This document shows, piece after piece, positions 1-5,948 of a DNA stretch of 16,554 bases. Within the stretch, counting starts at the first letter, position 1. Each line of letters begins with the position of its first letter. The notes beneath the pieces were generated by a model. The model had not been told where the DNA came from. It searched no databases and was given only the letters and a program-made list of their open reading frames with translations. Source of the DNA: JAFGQE01 sp046484775. GTDB lineage: Bacteria; Bacillota; Clostridia; DUPQ01. The stretch is from the NCBI GenBank assembly GCA_046484775.1, contig JAWOIG010000111.1:1-16554 (forward strand), written 5' to 3'. The position numbers and the translations under genes are program-made.

Positions 1-1
1 G

Positions 2-169
2 GGACTGAAAATCATCGCACCGGACTATAAGATTGTAATTGCGGGGGGAACTCCTTCGGGAGAACGGGTTGATATGAATGCGGCCAGATATGAAATAACA
101 GGCTGGAGGGAATGGCAGAATATATTTTACTATTCTGATAAGCTTGATTTTGTGGAACCAAAAAGATGA
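2..169 (+). CDS. C-terminal end of an unrecognised protein (partial, cut by the window start)
   Basis: An open frame enters from the left edge and ends at TGA 167-169, leaving 55 residues (IIAPDYKIVIAGG near the start, WREWQNIFYYSDKLDF near the end). The composition is that of a soluble, folded protein with several aromatics, and there is no membrane segment. I do not recognise the family. The following gene encodes a sulfatase-maturase type enzyme, so a sulfatase or other maturation partner is conceivable, but no sulfatase motif lies in the visible part. The same frame stays open after the TGA for 47 more codons, up to an ATGA overlap with the next gene, so the true end of this gene is uncertain. 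Confidence 0.55.
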   Translation, partial: GLKIIAPDYKIVIAGGTPSGERVDMNAARYEITGWREWQNIFYYSDKLDFVEPKR

Positions 170-313
170 TCAGTAAGCCCTGAACAGGGGCTGCTTAATG
201 ATACGCGATTTTATTTATTCAGCAATGGCGGCGGTTCACGCTATATGAAAATACACGATATGATTGCAGAGGAACTGAAGATGCTTAAGGAAAAAGCCGG
301 TGGCCTGGCATGA
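170..313 (+). other. Open frame behind an in-frame TGA; possible 22-codon leader peptide
   Basis: After the TGA at 167-169 the same frame is open for 47 codons and stops at TGA 311-313, overlapping the ATG of the radical SAM gene by the ATGA arrangement typical of translational coupling. The only in-frame ATG is at 245, giving a 22-residue peptide that starts MKIHDMIAEELKMLKEK. No good ribosome binding site precedes it. The translated segment looks protein-like, ending in a charged helix. It could be (a) the real C-terminus of the preceding gene, broken by a nonsense mutation, (b) a tiny separate gene coupled to the maturase, or (c) chance. A 5-bp hairpin (AGCCC/GGGCT, 177-193) follows the TGA. 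Confidence 0.35.
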
Positions 314-1434
314 GCGAATCCTACCAAAGAAGCCTTGGAATGTTGATCAAACCTGCGTCGGGAAGATGCAACCTAAGGTGCCGGTACTGTTTTTATCATT
401 CTCCCGGCCTGATGGAAAATATTGGCGAAATGGGATACATGAAGCCCGAAACCGCAGCTATGCTTATAAAGAGGGCTTATGATTTCGCCGATGGTCCGGT
501 GGCTTTCGCATTCCAGGGCGGGGAACCGACTTTATGCGGAATTGATTTTTTCAGAAACTTTGTCAAGAAAACGAACGAATTAAATATAAATGGCGTTAAA
601 ACTGATTTTTCCATACAAACAAACGGAATGGGCATTGATGAGGAATGGGCTGACTTTTTGTCAAAAAACAATTTTCTCGCAGGGCTTTCCATCGACGGTC
701 CGTCAAGGGTTCATAATGCGAACCGGATTGACTCCATTGGGAGTCCGAGCCTCGCCAAGGTAATGAATGCCAAGAGGCTTTTTGATGAATTTAAAGTGGA
801 ATACAATGTGCTTTGCGTTGTCAATTCATTGACGGCGGAAAACCCGGGGCGCGTATATGAATTCTTCAAAAAGCAAAGGGTAGACTACATACAATACATA
901 CCTTGCCTGGATCCCACGGGGGAAGAACCGGGCGGACATGAATTTTCACTCACGCCTGCGGGCTATGAAAATTTTCTAAAGAAGACCTTCGACCTTTGGT
1001 ATGAGGATCTGAAATCGGGAAGGACTACGGTAATCAGGACATTCGACAACTATATAGCAATGTTGCTGGGGCATGTGCCTGAAGCATGCGGAATGTCCGG
1101 TAAATGCGCATGCCAGTTTGTGGTCGAGGCGGATGGAAGCGTCTATCCATGTGATTTTTATGTAGATCAGAGCAATAGAATAGGAAATTTATGGCAAGAC
1201 AGCATAGAAGATATCATCAAAAGCACAGGCGTCGCGGCATTTTTGAAAAAGGGTCTGGAAATCAACGAAAAATGCAAGACATGCGAATGGTATTTCCTGT
1301 GCAGGGACGGATGCAGAAGATACAGGGATGAAAGCGGCAATCTGAATTACTATTGCGAAGCATTCAGAAGTTTCTTCGAATACACCCATGACAGAATGAC
1401 CAAAATAGCTGCGGCATTATCCTCAAGTCAATAA
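310..1434 (+). CDS. Anaerobic sulfatase-maturating enzyme (radical SAM, SPASM domain)
   Basis: This 374-residue protein is a cytosolic radical SAM enzyme of the anSME family, which oxidises an active-site Cys or Ser of sulfatases to formylglycine without oxygen. The cluster-binding CNLRCRYC motif is at residues 20-27 (Cys20, Cys24, Cys27), and the SAM-contacting GGEPTL is at 70-75. The C-terminal SPASM region carries Cys260, 266, 268, 281, 322, 325, 331, 335 and 349 for two auxiliary [4Fe-4S] clusters. CDFYV at 281-285 holds the Asp equivalent to the catalytic base described in the Clostridium perfringens enzyme. Length and motif order match that enzyme (about 370 residues). The start at 310 overlaps the upstream stop; a later ATG at 340 (MLIKPAS) is possible. 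No sulfatase gene is visible in the window, so the substrate is unknown. Confidence 0.9.
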   Translation: MSESYQRSLGMLIKPASGRCNLRCRYCFYHSPGLMENIGEMGYMKPETAAMLIKRAYDFADGPVAFAFQGGEPTLCGIDFFRNFVKKTNELNINGVKTDFSIQTNGMGIDEEWADFLSKNNFLAGLSIDGPSRVHNANRIDSIGSPSLAKVMNAKRLFDEFKVEYNVLCVVNSLTAENPGRVYEFFKKQRVDYIQYIPCLDPTGEEPGGHEFSLTPAGYENFLKKTFDLWYEDLKSGRTTVIRTFDNYIAMLLGHVPEACGMSGKCACQFVVEADGSVYPCDFYVDQSNRIGNLWQDSIEDIIKSTGVAAFLKKGLEINEKCKTCEWYFLCRDGCRRYRDESGNLNYYCEAFRSFFEYTHDRMTKIAAALSSSQ

Positions 1435-1563
1435 ACCGAATTAATATTAACGGGAAACCGCTGCTTGATGCCAATCGATTATGTCCACGGGAGGGTTGAT
1501 TTCCGGGATATTTTCAAAACAGAGAAAAGTTGACGGATTCTTCTTTTATTCGCACAGGATATT

Positions 1564-1572
1564 TGATATTCT
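1564..1572 (+). promoter_or_regulatory. Possible extended -10 promoter of the Mrp operon
   Basis: TGATATTCT at 1564-1572 has the TGn extension of an extended -10 element, and the hexamer TATTCT matches TATAAT at 4 of 6 positions. It lies 35 bases before the mrpE start. The -35 region 17 bases upstream (TTTTAT) is poor. A better -35 (TTGACG, 1530-1535) is too far away. No intrinsic terminator is visible between the maturase gene (ends 1434) and here, so readthrough into the operon is also possible. Confidence 0.3.
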
Positions 1573-1607
1573 AAAGATGGATTTTCACATGATGCATTGG
1601 AAGAAAC

Positions 1608-2105
1608 ATGAAGAAGCTGCTTTACTACTTCGAATTCGGAATACTGGGCATGATTGTTTGGTGTATCCTTTATGAGGATATATCAGTTGCAATTGCCGTG
1701 ACTGGCCTTACGGCGGGAGCGCTTGCAGCTCTTTTTACAAGTTATTTCCTTGCTTCAAAAAAACTGACAGGCGCCTATAGGATAGACATTCCGATGCTTT
1801 TCGTATTCCTGTGCGTCCTGATGTACAGGATTTTCAAATCAGGTCTTTCCGCCATCCCGCATATAATCACGGGCAGGGCGAATACCGGCATAATCGACAT
1901 AACCACCAAAGTACCAGAAGGCCTGGCTTCAACAACGCTTGCAAATTCAATAACGCTGACCCCCGGAACGGTCACCATTGATAAACGGGGACAGAATATA
2001 AAGGTTCTGTGGCTCGATATGAAGACAAACGACCCGGTGGAAGCAGCGAAAATAATAAACGGATCATTGGAGAAAATTTTGATCAAGGCGGCGAAGCATG
2101 ATTGA
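1608..2105 (+). CDS. mrpE: Mrp antiporter subunit E (MnhE/MbhA-like)
   Basis: The 165-residue protein is a small membrane subunit of the multisubunit Na+(cation)/H+ antiporter. The N-terminal third is hydrophobic (transmembrane segments around residues 10-25, 25-48 and 58-80). The C-terminal half is a cytosolic domain carrying the family signature LANSITLTPGTVT near residues 110-122. Size and order match MrpE/MnhE and MbhA. It is the first gene of a nine-gene operon, with the GGAAG sequence before ATG 1608 as ribosome binding site. Its end overlaps mrpF by 8 bases, suggesting coupled translation. In known Mrp complexes the E, F and G subunits sit on one side, near the cation path, and are required for antiport. 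Confidence 0.9.
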   Translation: MKKLLYYFEFGILGMIVWCILYEDISVAIAVTGLTAGALAALFTSYFLASKKLTGAYRIDIPMLFVFLCVLMYRIFKSGLSAIPHIITGRANTGIIDITTKVPEGLASTTLANSITLTPGTVTIDKRGQNIKVLWLDMKTNDPVEAAKIINGSLEKILIKAAKHD

Positions 2106-2352
2106 ATATACCGCTCATATCCTGACGGTGGCGGCAGTCATTACCGCCCTGCGAATCCTGATAGGACCAACGGTGTGGGACAGGCTGCTCGGCTTCAATC
2201 TTCTGACGTCGAAACTGATTATGATTATTGTGATGTGTGCGATAATTTTCGAAAAAAGTTATCTTTTGGATATCGCTCTGACATATGCCCTGCTGGGGTT
2301 TGTAAGCACGGTATTCATAGCCCGCTTCGTGCGGGACAGAGGAAGGATATAG
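2098..2352 (+). CDS. mrpF: Mrp antiporter subunit F (MnhF/MbhB-like)
   Basis: This 84-residue protein is almost entirely hydrophobic, with three predicted transmembrane helices (about residues 5-20, 32-50 and 56-74). The segment ILIGPTVWDRLLGFN is the characteristic MnhF loop (family form GP...DR), with its conserved Asp. A short basic tail (RFVRDRGRI) points to the cytosol. It starts inside the end of mrpE and is followed 7 bases later by mrpG. The role is structural and transport-related in the cation/proton antiporter. There is no sign of damage. Confidence 0.9.
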   Translation: MIEYTAHILTVAAVITALRILIGPTVWDRLLGFNLLTSKLIMIIVMCAIIFEKSYLLDIALTYALLGFVSTVFIARFVRDRGRI

Positions 2353-2359
2353 TACGGAC

Positions 2360-2677
2360 ATGAGGGAAATAATAAGCAGTATCATAATCGGAATAGGCAT
2401 AGTCTTCGTTCTGCTGGGGGTATTCGGGATATATAGGTTTTCCAACTTTTATTCCCGCATACTCATAGCTGCGAAAGTGGACACCGTTGGATTTATAACG
2501 ATTTGCGCCGGGGTTATCATAAGGGAGGGACTTTCATGGTTTTCACTAAAGGTTGCCCTTCTGATTGCGGTTGTGATGATTATAAATCCGGTAGTGACCC
2601 ATGCCATAGCGCATTCAGCATATTACGGGGGATACAGGATACATGGGGAGGACAACAATAATGATGCCGATAGTTGA
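2360..2677 (+). CDS. mrpG: Mrp antiporter subunit G (MnhG/MbhC-like)
   Basis: A 105-residue membrane protein with three hydrophobic helices (about 5-25, 38-55 and 62-84). The motifs GVFGIYRFSNFYSRI and AAKVDTVG correspond to the MnhG family pattern in which a helix is followed by R(x)n D-(x)R and a conserved polar kink. The helix ending INPVVTHAIAHSAYYGG, typical of the family (NPV.AH...RAAY), is clear. The C-terminus is acidic and asparagine-rich. The gene overlaps the start of the next one by 17 bases if that starts at 2661. Confidence 0.9.
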   Translation: MREIISSIIIGIGIVFVLLGVFGIYRFSNFYSRILIAAKVDTVGFITICAGVIIREGLSWFSLKVALLIAVVMIINPVVTHAIAHSAYYGGYRIHGEDNNNDADS

Positions 2678-3212
2678 AAAAACACTGTATGTGTCATTGA
2701 TTGTATTTGCTTTCATGGCGGTGCAGACTCCAAAGCTCAGGCGTTCGGTGATTTTCCTTGCGGTTTTTTCAGCTGCCAGCGCATTTGTATATATATTGCT
2801 GGGAGCACCCGACGCAGCCCTGGCCGAAGCTGTCATAGGCAGCACAATCGCCACCGTCATATATTTATCTGCCCTGCAGAAATACAAGGTGTTTACAGTT
2901 TACTACACGAATGAGAAGAGAAAGGAATACAGGCAGACCAATCTGATCAGAAGAAAGAATATCGTGTTGAATTCCATAGAGGCGTTCTGTACCTCCAAGG
3001 ATCTTGAAGCACAGGTAGTCTATACAACAGAAAGCCTTGAATCCGTGTACAGGAAAAGAGGCTGGGACATTGCGGTAAGAAGAGATGAGGCGGTGTTCAC
3101 CGTTTATGGGTTGCAGCAGAATTACCATGTCGGCGAACTGGCGGAATTTTTTGGGGATAAGAAGAAAGAGCTCGGGAACATGGGATATACCATTAGATTC
3201 ATAATTGAGTAG
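2661..3212 (+). CDS. MbhD/MrpA-C-terminal-like subunit (DUF4040) with soluble C-terminal extension
   Basis: The 183-residue protein starts with about 80 residues of membrane sequence: three helices and the GAPDAALAEAVIG motif (49-61) of the MbhD/DUF4040 family, with Glu56 in the position of the conserved charged residue. In canonical Mrp this piece is the C-terminal part of MrpA; in archaeal Mbh it is the separate gene mbhD. Residues 91-183 form an extra, mostly hydrophilic domain (from RQTNLIRRKN to IRFIIE) that I do not recognise and that is not part of the usual 80-100 residue MbhD. ATG 2661 is chosen over ATG 2643 because GGGGAGG (2645-2651) lies 9 bases before 2661. The gene sits between mrpG and an MbhE-like gene, as in mbh operons. 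Confidence 0.8.
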   Translation: MMPIVEKTLYVSLIVFAFMAVQTPKLRRSVIFLAVFSAASAFVYILLGAPDAALAEAVIGSTIATVIYLSALQKYKVFTVYYTNEKRKEYRQTNLIRRKNIVLNSIEAFCTSKDLEAQVVYTTESLESVYRKRGWDIAVRRDEAVFTVYGLQQNYHVGELAEFFGDKKKELGNMGYTIRFIIE

Positions 3213-3218
3213 GTTGTT

Positions 3219-3515
3219 ATGCAAAAAATTAACAAGAGACGTCTGTTCATAATGTTGCTTGCAGCCGCGGTATGCATCGCGGTTCTTGTTACAGCGAGCG
3301 CCCATGAGGAAAAAATGAGACCAGTGGCTTATGAATATTATGTTGAAAACATTGTGGCGGAAGCCGGAATGCCTAATGCGGTTACGGCGATTTATCTCAG
3401 ATATAGAATCTTTGACACGCTTTTCGAAGCGCTGTTGCTAGCTGCCGCGGTAAGTGCAGTGGTCTACTTTGCAGCCGACTGGGAAAAGGAAGGAGGGGCA
3501 TCCGAAGATGAATGA
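3219..3515 (+). CDS. MbhE-like subunit (C-terminal MrpA domain as a separate protein)
   Basis: This 98-residue protein has an N-terminal hydrophobic helix (about 9-28), an extracytoplasmic stretch and a second helix (about 67-87). The motif NAVTAIYLRYRIFDTLFEALLLAAA (residues 53-77) matches the last domain of MrpA and archaeal MbhE (pattern N.V.AI...R..DT..E...L..A), which contacts the large antiporter subunits. The ribosome binding site is weak (TAGG before ATG 3219), and the gene follows the preceding stop by 6 bases, so translational coupling is likely. Its C-terminus is acidic (EKEGGASEDE). Together with the previous gene it supplies what MrpA carries at its C-terminus. Confidence 0.8.
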   Translation: MQKINKRRLFIMLLAAAVCIAVLVTASAHEEKMRPVAYEYYVENIVAEAGMPNAVTAIYLRYRIFDTLFEALLLAAAVSAVVYFAADWEKEGGASEDE

Positions 3516-3912
3516 AGAAAAGCACAGTTCGGAAATACTTGAGGACATACTTCAGTTCATATATCCGCTGATCATTCTTTTCGGGGCTTATATTATTTTG
3601 ACCGGATTGTCACAGCCTGGAGGCGGTTTTCAAGGAGGAGCCGTACTTGTCGCGATATTCATGTGCAGGTATCTGGTCTACCCGGACGAGGTAAGGAGCA
3701 TGAGCCTGACGAAGAGGCTTGATAAAATAGTTCTTATATTCATTCTGGCATTGGCATCGGCCATAATGCTTCTGTCCTTTCGGGAGGGTTTTCCGTTCAT
3801 GAACAAAATATACAATATGGCGATAGGAATCCTTATAGGAATAAAGGTAAGCTGCGGACTGACTGTGATATTCTTTACGTTTGCGGAAATAAAAGGAGGA
3901 GAGGAAGATTAA
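3508..3912 (+). CDS. mrpB: Mrp antiporter subunit B (MnhB/MbhF-like)
   Basis: A 134-residue protein with four hydrophobic helices and the MnhB signature LSQPGGGFQGGAVLVA (residues 34-49), the glycine-rich loop diagnostic of the family. In the Mrp and Mbh complexes MrpB packs beside MrpC and the MbhD/MbhE domains. ATG 3508 is preferred over 3454 because GGAGGGG (3493-3499) precedes it and family members begin close to this point. It overlaps the preceding gene by 8 bases. It ends with TAA 3910-3912, whose first base is the last base of the inferred ATT start codon of mrpC. Confidence 0.9.
   Translation: MNEEKHSSEILEDILQFIYPLIILFGAYIILTGLSQPGGGFQGGAVLVAIFMCRYLVYPDEVRSMSLTKRLDKIVLIFILALASAIMLLSFREGFPFMNKIYNMAIGILIGIKVSCGLTVIFFTFAEIKGGEED
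3894..3899 (+). promoter_or_regulatory. Consensus ribosome binding site that decides the mrpC start
   Basis: AGGAGG at 3894-3899 is a perfect Shine-Dalgarno match, 8 bases before ATT 3908. No ATG, GTG or TTG lies in the mrpC frame between here and ATG 4016, so the site supports initiation at ATT. Confidence 0.7.
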
Positions 3913-4264
3913 TTTCATCAACGCCCAGAATACGGCAATAATAATTTTTTTCATAGGGGTATACGGGTTATGTGCAAGGAGAAACATAATCAAGACTATA
4001 ATAGCCCTGGGAATAATGAGCGGAGGGGTCATACTGTTCTTTCTTTCCATAAACAGAACACCTGAGAGCATGCCCCCGATATTCAAAGGAGAAGTACCTG
4101 TTCCCGCGGATCCGCTGCCACAGGCACTGGTAATAACGGCAATAGTCGTCGGAATTTCCGTCACTGCGGTCGCGTTGATTATGTTTATAGCCATGTACCA
4201 TAAATATGGAACCACAAACTGGGTGAAAGCAATGAAGCACAGGATGGAAAGGGACAAGGAATGA
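3908..4264 (+). CDS. mrpC: Mrp antiporter subunit C (MnhC/NuoK-like) with an apparent ATT start
   Basis: The 118-residue product is a NuoK-like subunit with three transmembrane helices (about 8-22, 28-49 and 75-100). FFIGVYGLCARRNIIKTII matches the first family loop (V.L...N.I..IIG), and DPLPQALVITAIVVG (71-85) is the MnhC/NuoK signature, with the position equivalent to the buried Glu occupied as usual in MrpC. The first in-frame ATG (4016) would remove the whole first helix and part of the second. The frame upstream of it is fully homologous back to ATT 3908, which has an ideal AGGAGG 8 bases before it. I therefore call ATT as start. A sequencing error cannot be excluded. The stop TGA overlaps the ATG of mrpD by ATGA. 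Confidence 0.8.
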   Translation: MNFINAQNTAIIIFFIGVYGLCARRNIIKTIIALGIMSGGVILFFLSINRTPESMPPIFKGEVPVPADPLPQALVITAIVVGISVTAVALIMFIAMYHKYGTTNWVKAMKHRMERDKE

Positions 4265-5862
4265 TCCTTTATATATTCATACTGATTCCGGCAGTAGCCG
4301 GAATAATGATTTATCTCGTTCCCAAAAGACAGATGCTGTGGTTTGCATTCGGACTTCAGGCGTCGCTTCTGGTTCTTTCGGTATACAATTTTATTTTCAT
4401 TATAAACCATGGACCGATTGAGATTGTCCTGGGAAACTTTGCACAGGTTGCCGGAATATCATTGAGATGCGACACGCTGGCAGGCGCGATGATAATGCTC
4501 ACATCATTCATATTCATGGTATGTTTCCTTTTTGGCCTTATTGATAAATTCATGAACAATCTCTTCATCTTTTTCTTCCTTGTCCTTCAGGCGCTGATAA
4601 TGACGATATTCCTGTCCAGGGATCTGTTCAACCTGTATGTTGTGACCGAAGTGTCAACCATTGTTGTTTCAGTTCTCATAATGTTTAAAAAAGACAGCCG
4701 GTCCATATACGACGGGATGCTGTACCTTATTACAAATATAGCTGCAATGACATTTTTCCTATTCGGACTGGCTTTCATATATAAAATATTCGGCACGCTT
4801 GACATAGACCTGATAGGAGCTAAAATGCATTCTGTTGAAGATGTGGGGAGCCTGGCCGTTCCATTCGGGTTCCTTATGACGGGAGTAGGGCTCAAATGCG
4901 CGTTTTTACCACTGTTCAGCTGGCTTCCAAAAGCCCATGCTACCCCATCGGCTCCATCCATTGTTTCCGTCATACTTTCAGGACTGTATGTAAAATGCGG
5001 AATTTACATGTTCATTAGAATCAGGGAAATGTTCCTTCCCGCTCTGATAGCAGACGACGTGTTCCTTGTTATCGGAATTGCCACCGGCGTAGTGGGGTTC
5101 ATGCTTGCCATCGGGCAAAAAGATATAAAAATGATGCTTGCATACTCTACGATAAGCCAGCTGGGGCTTATTCTTATGGGCATTGCATCGGGAGGGCAGA
5201 CTTCCTATTATGGCGGGGTTCTTCATGTTTTGAATCATGCCGTTTTCAAAAGCCTTTTGTTTTTATTTGCAGGCATAGTGATTTCAAAACACCAAACCAG
5301 GGACATAACAAAAATCAGGGGCGTTTTCAAGAGTATGCCATATGTAAGCATAATGGCCTTTGCAGCGATGCTTGGGATAACCGGGGCCCCCTTATTCAAT
5401 GGAAGCATCTCGAAATATCTGATTGAGAGCAATTTCAAGGGAAGCATAACGGAATATGCCGTTATACTTATTAATTTGGGTACCATAATGTATTTCATAA
5501 AATTTTCACAAATTTTCAAGGGTAATCCTCCCCACGGACGGGTAACCGTGGACTTTTGGAAAAAAGCGGCAGTGACGATAATGGGTATCCTATGCCTTTT
5601 GATGGGACTTACCGGAACTGTTATAATCAGCAATGTTTTTCACCACAGGGTTTCATTGGATTTCTGGGGATATATAAAGAACACGGCTGTATTTTTTACG
5701 AGCGTAGCCGTCGGCTTGCTGCTTTATGGAAAGTTTTTCAGAAAGCTGAGGATAATCAACGAGGGATTTTCACTTGAGCTGGGGGTAAATGGCATCGGTA
5801 TTAGCATGACGCTGTTTTTCATATTCATGACCTCGGCTGCATATGTAATTGCAAGGGTGTGA
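4261..5862 (+). CDS. mrpD: Mrp antiporter subunit D, first copy (proton-conducting, ND2/ND4/ND5-like)
   Basis: A 533-residue polytopic membrane protein of the proton-translocating antiporter family shared with complex I. Charged residues of the proton path are visible: Glu130 in YVVTEVST, Lys212 in LKCAF, Lys224 and His226 in WLPKAHATPS, Lys245 in GLYVKCG, and His326/Lys330 in NHAVFK. The WLPKAHA..P..P motif is diagnostic. It starts by ATGA overlap with mrpC. Length is near that of MrpD/MbhH (about 490-520), far shorter than MrpA (about 770-800), and the MrpA C-terminal domains are missing here but encoded separately upstream. The protein should exchange H+ and work with the partner subunits for cation transport. 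A close paralogue follows directly. Confidence 0.92.
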   Translation: MILYIFILIPAVAGIMIYLVPKRQMLWFAFGLQASLLVLSVYNFIFIINHGPIEIVLGNFAQVAGISLRCDTLAGAMIMLTSFIFMVCFLFGLIDKFMNNLFIFFFLVLQALIMTIFLSRDLFNLYVVTEVSTIVVSVLIMFKKDSRSIYDGMLYLITNIAAMTFFLFGLAFIYKIFGTLDIDLIGAKMHSVEDVGSLAVPFGFLMTGVGLKCAFLPLFSWLPKAHATPSAPSIVSVILSGLYVKCGIYMFIRIREMFLPALIADDVFLVIGIATGVVGFMLAIGQKDIKMMLAYSTISQLGLILMGIASGGQTSYYGGVLHVLNHAVFKSLLFLFAGIVISKHQTRDITKIRGVFKSMPYVSIMAFAAMLGITGAPLFNGSISKYLIESNFKGSITEYAVILINLGTIMYFIKFSQIFKGNPPHGRVTVDFWKKAAVTIMGILCLLMGLTGTVIISNVFHHRVSLDFWGYIKNTAVFFTSVAVGLLLYGKFFRKLRIINEGFSLELGVNGIGISMTLFFIFMTSAAYVIARV

Positions 5863-5863
5863 A

Positions 5864-5911
5864 GAATCCCGGTATTGCTGATTGAGCGATTTTTATTCAA
5901 GGAATCCCGGT
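5864..5911. repeat. Short direct repeat between the two mrpD copies
   Basis: GAATCCCGGT occurs at 5864-5873 and again at 5902-5911 in the 86-base gap between the paralogues. The gap also holds CCCGG/CCGGG complementary pieces (5906-5910 and a CCGGG further downstream, near 5931) that could form a loose hairpin. It may be a trace of the tandem duplication or a local RNA structure; the repeat is short enough to be chance. Confidence 0.4.
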
Positions 5912-5948
5912 TCACAGACAGCAGCGCCGGGAAAAGAAGAGGCAAGGC

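Noticed and set aside
167..193. Selenocysteine readthrough at TGA 167-169, since a small hairpin follows
   Set aside because: The hairpin has only 5 bp and is too close for a typical bacterial SECIS element, and no Cys or redox motif surrounds the TGA.
1481..1675. 64-codon open frame between the maturase and mrpE
   Set aside because: Overlaps the mrpE start and likely promoter, no ribosome binding site, no resemblance to a known small protein.
3610..4410. 266-codon open frame on the minus strand across mrpB, mrpC and the start of mrpD
   Set aside because: Antisense shadow of three clearly homologous membrane genes; low-complexity composition and no ribosome binding site or family resemblance.
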